This document shows, piece by piece, positions 1-8,357 of a DNA stretch of 15,639 bases. The stretch is from the NCBI GenBank assembly GCA_964576365.1, contig CAZNUT010000034.1, forward strand, positions 1-15,639, in the 5' to 3' direction. Origin of the DNA: CAZMJG01 sp964576365 (GTDB lineage: Bacteria > Patescibacteriota > Microgenomatia > UBA1406 > GWC2-37-13). The notes under the pieces are model-generated. The model was not told the DNA's origin. It saw only the letters and a list, made by a program, of their open reading frames with translations, and ran no database searches. A program made the position numbers and the translations under genes. The stretch's first letter is position 1. Each line of letters opens with the position of its first letter.

Positions 1-62
1 TACTGGAACCTATTATGAATTTATATTTTGGTTACGTTTCGTACTAATTACCTTTATTTTTT

Positions 63-2171
63 ATGTCAAATTTTCATTCTCTTTTTAATCCTCAATCTAT
101 AGCAATCATTGGCGCAAGTACAACGCCTGGTAGCGTAGGAAATGACATCTGTAAAAATTTAGTACATCAAGGTTTTGAAGGAAAAATATATCCTATAAAT
201 CCCCATGCACAAGAACTATATGGCCTGAAGTGTTATCCTTCGGTTTCGGCAGTAGAAGGTCAAATAGATATGGCAGTTGTTGCAGTCCCCGCGACAATCG
301 TTCCTTCCGTTCTGGAAGAAGCTGGTAAAAAAGGAGTAAAAGCCGCCGTGGTGATTTCAGCAGGATTTCGGGAAGCTGGAAAAGACGGAGAGTTGCTAGA
401 AGCGCAAATTAAAGTTATTTCACATAAATATAATATTGCACTCATTGGGCCAAACTGTTTGGGTTTGTTAAATCCAGCAATCAAAATGAACGCTTCTTTT
501 GCTGCAATCATGCCTCCAGCTGGTAATATTGCTTTTATTTCTCAAAGTGGAGCTCTTTGCACATCTGTACTAGATTACGCAAAAACACTTGGTATTGGAT
601 TTTCAAAATTCATCAGCATAGGTAATAAATCCTGTATCGACGAGATTGATTTATTGGAATATCTTGATCAGGATGAACAAACCAAAGTTATCATCATGTA
701 TGTTGAACAGATCACACAGGCAAGCAGATTCATCGAGACAGTCCGTCGCATTACCTCCGGCGACAATCCTACTCCGATTATTATCCTTAAAGCCGGAAGA
801 ACGACGGCAGGTGCACGTGCTTCGGCCTCTCATACAGGATCGCTCGGCAGCAACGATGTATTCATTGATTCAATTTTCAAAAAAGCAGGAGTCACTCGTG
901 CAGATACCATCGAAGAGTTGTTTGATTTTGCGATTTCATTTTCACAAAATGCATTGTTACGTGGTAATAGGATTGCGGTGGTCACGAACGCGGGTGGACC
1001 AGGCGTACTCACTGCAGATGAAGTGGTGAGTGTAGGGCTTCAATTGGCCACTCCTTCACCAGAAACTGAAAATAACTTGCGAAGCTTTTTGCCACCTTCA
1101 GCAAATGTTAATAATCCAATCGATATGATAGGCGACGCAAAAGCAGATAGATATCAACATACGTTAAAAGTCGTTTCCGAAGATCCGGGAGTTGATGGTA
1201 TTATTGTCATTCTAACGCCACAAACAATGACGCAGGTAGAAGAAACAGCAAAAGCCATAGGCGAGCTCAAAAAAAATTCGACAAAACCCATCATTGCGTG
1301 TTTCATGGGAAGAGATTCGGTGGAAAAAGGAGTATTGCTGTTACAGCAATTTGGCGTGGCAACTGTACTTTTCCCTGAGAATGCTGCGCGTTCTTTTGCC
1401 GCTATGTTTGTATTTGCAGACGCTGTAAGAGCAAGTAAAGATGCATACTTCACCTTTCCTGATATTAAAAAAGAACATGCTTCTGATGAGATTGCGCGCG
1501 CGTCACAGATGGGACGACTATTTCTTCCGGAAAATCAGACCCGTGCCATTTTGGAAGCCTATGGTTTTCCTCTTTTGAAATCAGCAGTGGTTCATACGCC
1601 ACAAGAGGCAGCAGAAATGGCTAAAAAAATGGGTGGGATGTCTGCTTTAAAAATCGTATCTCCAGACATCATACATAAAAGCGATGTGGGAGGGGTAAAG
1701 CTGCATATCATGTCTGAGGATGCAGAAAAAGCCTATATTGAGATGATGCAGACGGTAAAAGAAAAAGCTCCTCATGCCAAACTTGAAGGTGCTCTCATGA
1801 TGCAGATGGCTCCTCCCGGAGGCATAGAGATCATTCTTGGCGCAAGTAAAGATCAGGGGCTCGGTCTGACTATGATGATGCTGGGGATGGGAGGAGTGTT
1901 TGTAGAAGTTTTTAAAGATGTTACATTTGCTCCGATTCCAGCTACAAAACGCGACATTACTGACATGATCGCGCGTCTTAATATCAGCAAAATATTAATG
2001 GGAACTCGGGGTATGAAGCCATATGATATTCAGGTTTTAAGCCAATGTCTCGGTAGACTATCTCAACTTATTGCCGAGATACCTCAAATAAATGAGCTCG
2101 ATATCAATCCACTCATGCTTTATCCAGAAGGTCAAGGAGCATATGTGCTTGATGCACGTATAGGGCTGTAA
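63..2171 (+). CDS. ADP-forming acetate/acyl-CoA synthetase (fused alpha+beta)
   Basis: This enzyme converts acyl-CoA, ADP and Pi to the acid, CoA and ATP, giving substrate-level ATP in fermenters. The 702-residue length fits the fused AcdA-AcdB architecture. An N-terminal CoA-binding Rossmann domain (about 5-130) has the IIGAST glycine-rich start and GPNCLGLLNP at 129-138. Succinyl-CoA-ligase-like domains follow (about 150-460), with SQSGA at 160-164 and the ASHTGSLGS loop. His257 in that loop matches the phosphohistidine of the family. A C-terminal ATP-grasp domain (about 485-702) has KIVSPDIIHKSDVGG near 530-544 and the ELDINPLML strand near 678-686. All key motifs look intact. The ATG at 63 puts the CoA-binding domain at the usual distance from the N terminus; no Shine-Dalgarno sequence is visible. 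The 3' end overlaps the convergent membrane-protein gene by 40 bp. Acetyl-CoA is the likeliest substrate, but related acids cannot be excluded. Confidence 0.93.
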   Translation: MSNFHSLFNPQSIAIIGASTTPGSVGNDICKNLVHQGFEGKIYPINPHAQELYGLKCYPSVSAVEGQIDMAVVAVPATIVPSVLEEAGKKGVKAAVVISAGFREAGKDGELLEAQIKVISHKYNIALIGPNCLGLLNPAIKMNASFAAIMPPAGNIAFISQSGALCTSVLDYAKTLGIGFSKFISIGNKSCIDEIDLLEYLDQDEQTKVIIMYVEQITQASRFIETVRRITSGDNPTPIIILKAGRTTAGARASASHTGSLGSNDVFIDSIFKKAGVTRADTIEELFDFAISFSQNALLRGNRIAVVTNAGGPGVLTADEVVSVGLQLATPSPETENNLRSFLPPSANVNNPIDMIGDAKADRYQHTLKVVSEDPGVDGIIVILTPQTMTQVEETAKAIGELKKNSTKPIIACFMGRDSVEKGVLLLQQFGVATVLFPENAARSFAAMFVFADAVRASKDAYFTFPDIKKEHASDEIARASQMGRLFLPENQTRAILEAYGFPLLKSAVVHTPQEAAEMAKKMGGMSALKIVSPDIIHKSDVGGVKLHIMSEDAEKAYIEMMQTVKEKAPHAKLEGALMMQMAPPGGIEIILGASKDQGLGLTMMMLGMGGVFVEVFKDVTFAPIPATKRDITDMIARLNISKILMGTRGMKPYDIQVLSQCLGRLSQLIAEIPQINELDINPLMLYPEGQGAYVLDARIGL

Positions 2172-3832
2172 ATTATCGCACCTCTGTTTTCAAATATGGT
2201 TTTAAAACGGTTTGATGTTTGCACGCTTGTTTTGTAAGCCGCAAAATTTTTTAAACGTTTTGAAAGATATATATATTCAACATTAAGCTGAGTCAAATTC
2301 AAATCATCTGGCTTTGCAGTGTTTTTTAGTCTTGATGTGTAATCTATTCCTGCATTTTCAAGTACGTTTAGATAATTAACATATCCCGGTTTGCCGGAAA
2401 AAGCAGTGACATACATCATGTCATTTTCGTCAATTGGATAAAACACACTTCCTTCTGTTGCAGCTCCTAAAAAAGTAAGCGCTTGCATTTCTTCAGGTGG
2501 TATCAGATATCTCGCCTTGTTGTAAGGATATGTTAGATTGATAAGATGCCCTGGAAATGTTATTACAACAACAAATAAAATACAGAATAATCCAATTTTT
2601 TTATATGTTTGCACAAGAGAAAAAAGCAATTTAGCTGTATATATCGAAGCGAGAAAAGCAGCTGGTACTGCAAATTGCATAGGATTGTACCAATCTCCCC
2701 GTTGAACAAAAAGTACAGATGCTATCAAATCAACAACAATAGTCACTCCAATCGCTATGTCAAGATCACTTAATTTTTTACGAACTCCCTGCACGAAAAG
2801 ATATGCAAGTCCCAACACTCTTACTCCTAAATAATAGAGAAGAAAAAGCAATGTCGAATACAGTTCTATCAACATAAGGCGAGGTGACCACCCATATTCA
2901 TATAGAAAATATCGTGCGAGTACCAGTTTTGGCTGGTAAAAAAGTCCATCAGACTCTATCAAATGATGAGTTGTTGCAAAAGGTGAAAAGCTAAAAATCG
3001 ACACATTTGACGAATTGTAATAAAAAACGGTGTATCCGGTCAAAACAACCAGGCTTGCAGCACACATTTTTTTTATATGTTTGATGTTGCGAGACCGAAC
3101 AAAAAGTAAAATTTCGTAAAGAAAAAATATACTTATTAAAGTTACTGCAACATATACTTTGATTCCCATGCTAAGGAATATCGCAAGTAAAATAAACCAG
3201 AAGTGTTTAGTTTCAGATCGATTTTTTGCATTTAATATGAGTATGGTCGAGAAAAGAAAAAGAAATGCGAGTGCGGTGTGAGGGCTTTCGAGTATACGTG
3301 TTGCTTGAAAGGTGTTGATGAGGGCACCATTGTCTATAAATCCTTTGTGATAAAGCGATGTCAAGATCGAAAGATGCATACCAAAAAAGAATAAAATAGA
3401 AAAGAGGATGGTAAAAAGTGGATGACTGACAATACTTTTTCCCAGTTTGAGGATGATGATGGTGATCAATGAGATATACAAAAGGGGAATAATCTGAAAG
3501 TAGGTTGTTGTTATGGGAATACCCACCCGTGAAAGTCCGTAAGCAAACAAATTAGGAAGATAATGATATCCTTGTAGCGAGGTCCCAGCATAATTGGGCA
3601 TCTCAAAAGGGAAGGATTTAAAAGAAGCATTTGAAACTGCGAGGAACCATGCGCCATCACGATAGTTTGTTCCTATGCTATATCCGCACAACTCATCAAT
3701 ACATATATATCTTCCATCAAACACAAAGGGCAATAATGTGAGAATCCACGCAAGTATTATTATGCCGCTCAGTAGATAATTGTTTTGTATAAAACGTGCT
3801 GATTTTTGAAGGAGTTTTGATATTTGGCTCAT
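2132..3832 (-). CDS. Polytopic membrane protein, GT-C glycosyltransferase-like
   Basis: The protein has 566 residues from the start chosen here, with roughly ten or more hydrophobic segments. A first membrane helix (LSGIIILAWILTLLPFVF) is followed by a large extracytoplasmic loop with an Asp-Glu pair (ICIDELCG). That arrangement is typical of GT-C enzymes that move sugars from polyprenyl-phosphate donors. The C-terminal soluble tail contains a LNVEYIYLSK stretch and ends in a IFENRGAIIYSP strand, a pattern common in the periplasmic domains of GT-C-like proteins. I do not recognise the exact family. The frame is open up to 3874, but the ATG at 3832 starts 5 bp after the stop of the upstream isomerase gene, avoids overlapping it, and begins just before the first helix. 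It is the last gene of the leftward run, and its stop lies inside the convergent acyl-CoA synthetase gene. An uncharacterised polytopic protein is the alternative. Confidence 0.75.
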   Translation of the reverse strand: MSQISKLLQKSARFIQNNYLLSGIIILAWILTLLPFVFDGRYICIDELCGYSIGTNYRDGAWFLAVSNASFKSFPFEMPNYAGTSLQGYHYLPNLFAYGLSRVGIPITTTYFQIIPLLYISLITIIILKLGKSIVSHPLFTILFSILFFFGMHLSILTSLYHKGFIDNGALINTFQATRILESPHTALAFLFLFSTILILNAKNRSETKHFWFILLAIFLSMGIKVYVAVTLISIFFLYEILLFVRSRNIKHIKKMCAASLVVLTGYTVFYYNSSNVSIFSFSPFATTHHLIESDGLFYQPKLVLARYFLYEYGWSPRLMLIELYSTLLFLLYYLGVRVLGLAYLFVQGVRKKLSDLDIAIGVTIVVDLIASVLFVQRGDWYNPMQFAVPAAFLASIYTAKLLFSLVQTYKKIGLFCILFVVVITFPGHLINLTYPYNKARYLIPPEEMQALTFLGAATEGSVFYPIDENDMMYVTAFSGKPGYVNYLNVLENAGIDYTSRLKNTAKPDDLNLTQLNVEYIYLSKRLKNFAAYKTSVQTSNRFKTIFENRGAIIYSPIRASSTYAP

Positions 3833-3837
3833 TACAT

Positions 3838-4374
3838 TTATAGTAAACCATGTTTTATCATTTCTTTTACCCAAGGGGCAAGCAGGCGTGCAAAAGACTC
3901 CCGTTTTTTTATTTCCTCTTTTGTGAGAAGTGTAAATCCGTATGCGGTTTCTGCGTCCGGGAGGGTGAGTTGATTTATTTCACAGGTGTAGACGTGACAG
4001 ACTTCATGCTCGATATATTGACTCCAGGGGTCTTTAGCCTGATAAGTGAATTTACCTTGCAAAAGAGGAGGAGTTTTGATTTGATGTTGATCTATATGCC
4101 ATTCACGATGTAATGTCTGCGCTATAGCATCTTCCATCTGCATTAATGTATCACCTTCATAATATGGATGTGAAGAGATGGTGGTATCATACGTAAAATC
4201 AAAGACAGGGTGTTTACGATGTTGAAGCAGAATTTTATTTTCAAAAAAAATGGAGAGGGTGAAGGCTCGGTGCAAAAGACCTTTTTGATGTGCTTCCCAA
4301 CGGTCGATACGACTGATGATGTTATCATTCTCATCAACGAGAGCGACATCCATCCGCTTGTTAAGAAAATCCAT
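3838..4374 (-). CDS. idi: Type 1 isopentenyl-diphosphate isomerase-like Nudix protein
   Basis: A 178-residue Nudix-fold protein that lines up along its length with type 1 IPP:DMAPP isomerase as I remember the E. coli enzyme. Shared elements are WEAHQKGLLHRAF (metal ligands His29 and His35), SSHP with His69, the Nudix helix ending in REWHI (Glu91), FTYQAKDP, and EHEVCHVY with Glu122 and Glu124. The C-terminal FARLLAPWVKEMI matches the family's SPWM-type end. The catalytic cysteine normally found in a CGHP motif is a serine here (Ser67 of ISSHP), so activity is uncertain. The start at 4374 has AGGAA just upstream; Met8 is an alternative. The gene lies 12 bp after the VirB6-like gene and 5 bp before the GT-C-like gene, so it is very likely cotranscribed. 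If active it would feed polyprenyl carrier synthesis. A Nudix hydrolase of other specificity is the alternative. Confidence 0.8.
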   Translation of the reverse strand: MDFLNKRMDVALVDENDNIISRIDRWEAHQKGLLHRAFTLSIFFENKILLQHRKHPVFDFTYDTTISSHPYYEGDTLMQMEDAIAQTLHREWHIDQHQIKTPPLLQGKFTYQAKDPWSQYIEHEVCHVYTCEINQLTLPDAETAYGFTLLTKEEIKKRESFARLLAPWVKEMIKHGLL

Positions 4375-4386
4375 TTTCCTATTGTA

Positions 4387-7300
4387 TCAGTTTGGCATTT
4401 CTTTTTCTGCCTCGTCCAAAAGGCGTTTTTTTACTCCATCAAGCGCCGGGCTTTCTTCAAGATTTTCAAGAGGTTTAGGATCAGTTGAAGATGTATTTAT
4501 TTCATTATTTTCAAATGCTTTTAGTTTTTCCTGTACAGCTTTTTCTCTGTCCTCAATACTTTGGGGTTGAGTGTCTTGTTGCTCCTCATCATCCACTTCC
4601 ATATGTTTATCCTCTTCTTTTTTCTGCGTGTTTTCTACAAATAGTTCTTCTTCCTCTTCTTCCGGCACTTCTTTGTGCATTTCTTTTCTAAGGGCTTTGA
4701 GAGTTGCTTTGGCAGCTTCAAGTTTTGCTTTCAGGTAAACGAGCAATTCTTCTCCTTTCAGACTATTGATGAGCACTACGGGTAGGAGATATCCAAGGTC
4801 TTCTAGTCCTTGTTCGCGCAATTTGGGGTCAGGAGAAAGAAGTTTGTTGAGAGTGTTGGTGATAAACGCGATATCTTGTACGAGCCAGTCTTCACGATTT
4901 TTGATTTTTTCAGAAACAGGAACGTCACTTTCTTCGTAATGCTTTGTCCACATCTCTTTAACATCTTCATAATCTTCAAGCGAAACAGAGGATGGCATGG
5001 TGATAGCTTGCTCTATGTGCTTTTCGGGTGCAGCCGCAATCTGCATTTGGTTCTGCATCACTGCTGCAACTTCCGTGTCTTTTAATCCGGTGGATTGAGC
5101 CACATCATGTACGATGGTTTGAGAAGTCAAGACAGTATCCGTGATGGTGGTTAGTGTTTTTTGTACATTTTCTTTGCTAACACCTGATGTCTGATTAATT
5201 GTCTGAATAAGATTTTCATGTGGTTGATTAATATTTTGAGTATATGTCGTAATGACATTTTGTATTTGTTGAGGTTGAAGTCCGGTTTGTACTTGAATAT
5301 TATTCATCACAACTGGGTCGGCGAGAACTGCTGTCATAAGTCCCTGAACAGCTTTTTGAGCTGTTTCTTCCGTGCTGCCCGAGGCATAAGAAATAACTTT
5401 CACAACGGTATCCTGTGCGACTGGCGCAGCTGTCGATTGCTCCTGCAAAATGACCGGAATGTTGCCTGAGATTTGCTGTACTGTCTGCTCATTCACCTGT
5501 GAAGTATGGGCAATCTGCTGAGTGATGGCTGAGTTCGAATTAATCGTCTGAGACATGGTTTGCAAGACATGTTGTATCTGATTGGATGTGAGATTTGTGG
5601 CATTACTGATATTCTGCAACATTTGTGACGTGGTTTGATTTAGGTTGTTTTCGAAGGACTGAACAATATTTTTTATGGTATTTTGGTCGACATTTGTGGT
5701 TTGTGAAACTTGATTCATGACCGGCGCATTGTTAACAGCAGTTTCATAGATCGATTTTGTGAGTTGTTCTATAGTTTTTTGTTCAATATTAGTTTGTTGC
5801 GTATTGCTTTGAGAAGAAGTTACATTCTGACTGGTATTAATGTTTGTTTGATTTGTGTTATTTTTCACCACATTGAAGATGCGCTCCAAAGTGGAAAGCT
5901 GATTTTGAGTGACGGCAGTATTGCTGACAGTTGACTCTGAGGTGCTGTTTTTAATTGCGTTCAAAATACTGGTGGTTTGTTCCTGTGTGATTTGTTGAGT
6001 TTGGGCAGTGTTGTTGAAAATCTGAGATTGACGCATGACAGCGCTATTTTGTTTGATGATATTGCGCACATTTGATTCAGACGTATTTGTTTCTCTCGCA
6101 ATTGTCTGAATGACTTCACTCACTGGCTGATCCATGTGTTTTGCATAGCTCTGCATCACATTTTTCACTACTTCACTTGAGGTATTTGTGTTTTTTGCGA
6201 TGTTATTAACTACCGAATTATTATTTGTGATCGACTTCACAAAATTATTGGTGATTGATTGGACTCTTTCAATTGGTTGGCTCGTTGTTTTTGTTACGAT
6301 TTGCTGTATGGTTACTGTTTGTGGAATGGTCTTCAGTACCTCCTTCAGCATCTGTGTTTTTTCTACTCTTGATGCGGAAGTGGAGGCGAGAATAGTATGC
6401 GCTACAGTATCACTTTTGATAGCTCTATTAAACAATTCGGTACGAACATTCATAAATTGCTGTCTTTCCACTGGCGTTTGAGCTTTGGTTGGGTTTGAGA
6501 GGTATGAGATGTTTTGATTTACCTGTGTGCGTGATTGAGTATTGGTTTCCATGCGTGCGATATCTGCAAGTTTCGGCAGATGGAGATTGAGGGACTTGGC
6601 GATGTCGACACTTGCTGAAGTTTTGATTACGCCCAGATTTCCCAGTCTCACCGCAGACGGAATATTGATTTCAGTTTTAAGCGGATTTTTTAGATCAACT
6701 TTAAACGAAGGTTGCGTGCTGGTTGGACGTCCAGGTGGTATAGCGGGTGGAGTACCACGCATTTGGTCGTACATAGCAAGTAGTATATTTTTCATTGCCA
6801 AAATACCTTCGCAACAATAATCACGGAAAATACGAAGTAGCCACCAAGGAAAAAATGTGACTGCCCACAACATGATCAGAGTTATGACATATTCTGAAAA
6901 TGTATCAACATAATTGCCGTTATTATCTGCGCCTATTGGTCTATTAAAAGCACCTTCTATACGTTGAGCTGGTCCGCCGTATACGATATTGATACCTGTG
7001 GGATACACATATCCCTCAGGTCTGCTGACACGTGAAAAATCAAAGTTAAAAGGAATGCCATCTTTCCAAATGCGTGCCATTCCGCCCAAAAAAAGAGTGA
7101 GAAGTGGGCCATAAAATAACCATTGGAAAAAGACTCCAATCCAGATCCAGCCTGTATTTCTGACAAAAACAAAAGGCATCAAAAGCGCCAGGAATGGCGA
7201 TACAAATAAGAGAAACCACAGAAGAATTTTTCTCAATAAAATCATTGTACCCATGACATAATACGTGACATTCGTCATTTTAAGCATGAACATCTCCGCA

Positions 7301-8025
7301 TGTATGCCTTCGTTTACTCGAATATTCAGATCACGACACCCATAGAAAATTTTATAGCTTTCTTCTGTTCTTCCGAGTATAGTATTTGGTCCAGGCGCAA
7401 AATAAATATTAAACAGATCGCTTCCTCCAAGATTTTCATAAAAGAATTTCATGAGAACTTCTGATATCTGGATCAGAAAGAAGACAATGGCTGCCGAAAA
7501 TGCGATATAAAGTAACATGAAGCCTAGTTTTATCAGCGTCGGCCAGATGCGGATGTTGAAGTTGTAGTTTGTTTTTTGACTGATAATATAACCTATTCCA
7601 AAAATTACCGCGATAAGAACAACTCCAAAAAGGGCGATCGTGCTCGAAATACTCCATACACTTCTCAATACAGGTGCCTCGTCCACCGCACTTGTGCTGA
7701 TGACCCAGTACAGAAATTGACGAGCACGTTCATCTGCCTTGCCTTGTGCAGTGATTTCAGGATCCTCTACCCAATAATGCATCTGAATAGGATTGGTCAA
7801 AAATTCCTCATATGATCTTGCACATGGTTCATTGAGTCTTTGATAAATAGGCGCCATCTCTACAGGACAGCTCAGAGTAGGGTCGAATTTGTTGCAAGGC
7901 AGGGGATGGATTGGAAGATTGTAGCGAGGATTGTCTGTGACTTGATAATTGACTGGTTGGGCTTGGACCAAGGGAGGGAGGGCGACAGACATAACAAGAA
8001 ATAGGAGAATCAGAAGTTTTTTCAT
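4387..8025 (-). CDS. VirB6/TrbL-like T4SS membrane protein with long repeat tail
   Basis: A 1212-residue protein. It begins with a signal peptide (1-22, ending VQA) and an extracytoplasmic segment with cysteines 44, 53, 68 and 230. Membrane segments follow near 126-149, 163-192, 258-288, 292-316 and 378-400, which resembles VirB6/TrbL channel components of type IV secretion systems. From about 425 the protein is soluble: a Pro-rich linker, then about 430 residues (roughly 570-1000) of Asn/Gln/Thr/Ser-rich degenerate repeats of about 33 residues. The tail ends with a Lys/Glu-rich helical part (about 1090-1120), an acidic stretch (PEEEEEELFV) and a charged helix. Family assignment rests on topology and on the pilin-like genes encoded divergently nearby; I see no decisive VirB6 motif. 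The promoter-like pair at 8038-8066 lies directly upstream. It is the first gene of a three-gene leftward run. A tail this long is unusual for VirB6 proteins. Confidence 0.7.
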   Translation of the reverse strand: MKKLLILLFLVMSVALPPLVQAQPVNYQVTDNPRYNLPIHPLPCNKFDPTLSCPVEMAPIYQRLNEPCARSYEEFLTNPIQMHYWVEDPEITAQGKADERARQFLYWVISTSAVDEAPVLRSVWSISSTIALFGVVLIAVIFGIGYIISQKTNYNFNIRIWPTLIKLGFMLLYIAFSAAIVFFLIQISEVLMKFFYENLGGSDLFNIYFAPGPNTILGRTEESYKIFYGCRDLNIRVNEGIHAEMFMLKMTNVTYYVMGTMILLRKILLWFLLFVSPFLALLMPFVFVRNTGWIWIGVFFQWLFYGPLLTLFLGGMARIWKDGIPFNFDFSRVSRPEGYVYPTGINIVYGGPAQRIEGAFNRPIGADNNGNYVDTFSEYVITLIMLWAVTFFPWWLLRIFRDYCCEGILAMKNILLAMYDQMRGTPPAIPPGRPTSTQPSFKVDLKNPLKTEINIPSAVRLGNLGVIKTSASVDIAKSLNLHLPKLADIARMETNTQSRTQVNQNISYLSNPTKAQTPVERQQFMNVRTELFNRAIKSDTVAHTILASTSASRVEKTQMLKEVLKTIPQTVTIQQIVTKTTSQPIERVQSITNNFVKSITNNNSVVNNIAKNTNTSSEVVKNVMQSYAKHMDQPVSEVIQTIARETNTSESNVRNIIKQNSAVMRQSQIFNNTAQTQQITQEQTTSILNAIKNSTSESTVSNTAVTQNQLSTLERIFNVVKNNTNQTNINTSQNVTSSQSNTQQTNIEQKTIEQLTKSIYETAVNNAPVMNQVSQTTNVDQNTIKNIVQSFENNLNQTTSQMLQNISNATNLTSNQIQHVLQTMSQTINSNSAITQQIAHTSQVNEQTVQQISGNIPVILQEQSTAAPVAQDTVVKVISYASGSTEETAQKAVQGLMTAVLADPVVMNNIQVQTGLQPQQIQNVITTYTQNINQPHENLIQTINQTSGVSKENVQKTLTTITDTVLTSQTIVHDVAQSTGLKDTEVAAVMQNQMQIAAAPEKHIEQAITMPSSVSLEDYEDVKEMWTKHYEESDVPVSEKIKNREDWLVQDIAFITNTLNKLLSPDPKLREQGLEDLGYLLPVVLINSLKGEELLVYLKAKLEAAKATLKALRKEMHKEVPEEEEEELFVENTQKKEEDKHMEVDDEEQQDTQPQSIEDREKAVQEKLKAFENNEINTSSTDPKPLENLEESPALDGVKKRLLDEAEKEMPN

Positions 8026-8037
8026 ACCCTAGAAATG

Positions 8038-8066
8038 ATAGTAATACATTCTTGTTAGTTCATCAA
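8038..8066 (-). promoter_or_regulatory. Candidate sigma70-type promoter for the VirB6-like gene
   Basis: On the minus strand, TTGATG (8061-8066) and TACTAT (8038-8043) are separated by 17 bp and lie 12 nt before the ATG at 8025. Each hexamer matches consensus at four of six positions. A transcript from here would have a leader of about five nucleotides. Confidence 0.4.
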
Positions 8067-8128
8067 GTTTATAACGAGAGCTGATAGCTGTTAGCTGTTA
8101 GGTTTTAGGTGTTAGCTGTTAGTAAAAA

Positions 8129-8186
8129 GTAAAAGTGAATAGGTAATAGGTATATTGACGCTGAGATGCTGAGTGGATGAGTTGCT
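8129..8186 (+). repeat. Composite intergenic repeat, copy 1
   Basis: GTAAAAGTGAATAG (8129-8142) is followed after about 18 nt by a 26-nt block (8161-8186) of the form CTGAG-NN-GCTGAG-NNNN-TGAGTTGCT. The same two parts occur in the same order and at nearly the same spacing at 11064-11122. Confidence 0.65.
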
Positions 8187-8317
8187 AAATAATTCGTTAG
8201 TTATTAGAAATTAGCAAGTAGTCATTACTATTTGGAAATTGGTGATTTGATATTGGAAATTGTAATTCATTTACGCACGTACTTACCCAATGCGTACGCA
8301 TCTTATTTTCTTTCAGC

Positions 8318-8346
8318 TTGTTGTAATAAAATAAATCCACTATTTA
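8318..8346 (+). promoter_or_regulatory. Possible promoter of yifB
   Basis: TTGTTG (8318-8323) and TATTTA (8341-8346) are separated by 17 bp, 11 nt before the yifB ATG. Both are four-of-six matches, and the region is AT-rich, so chance is a real alternative. Confidence 0.3.
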
Positions 8347-8357
8347 TATCTTTATAT

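Larger units (their letters stand above)
8026..8357. other. 332-bp gene-free divergent intergenic region with degenerate repeats
   Basis: No gene is visible on either strand. The region between the divergent VirB6-like and yifB genes holds tandem-like words (GCTGTTAG and GTTAGCTGTTAG at about 8080-8122), then GTAAAAGTGAATAG, then a CTGAG/GCTGAG/TGAGTTGCT block, then near-repeats of TTGGAAATTG at about 8231-8262. It should carry both divergent promoters. The open frame continuing upstream of yifB through this region is not treated as coding. Confidence 0.7.

Noticed and set aside
3833..3874. Start of the GT-C-like protein at 3874
   Set aside because: It would overlap the isomerase gene by 37 bp; the ATG at 3832 gives tight non-overlapping spacing.
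4210..6820. Numerous plus-strand open frames opposite the VirB6-like gene
   Set aside because: They are antisense shadows of a low-complexity Asn/Gln-rich coding sequence, with no recognisable domain or start signal.
8080..8122. CRISPR-like or tandem array of GTTAGCTGTTAG words
   Set aside because: The units are short, irregular and lack unique spacers; they are degenerate intergenic repeats.
8232..8357. N-terminal extension of yifB by 42 residues
   Set aside because: It translates intergenic repeats; family N termini begin at MLA-VYS, matching the ATG at 8358.
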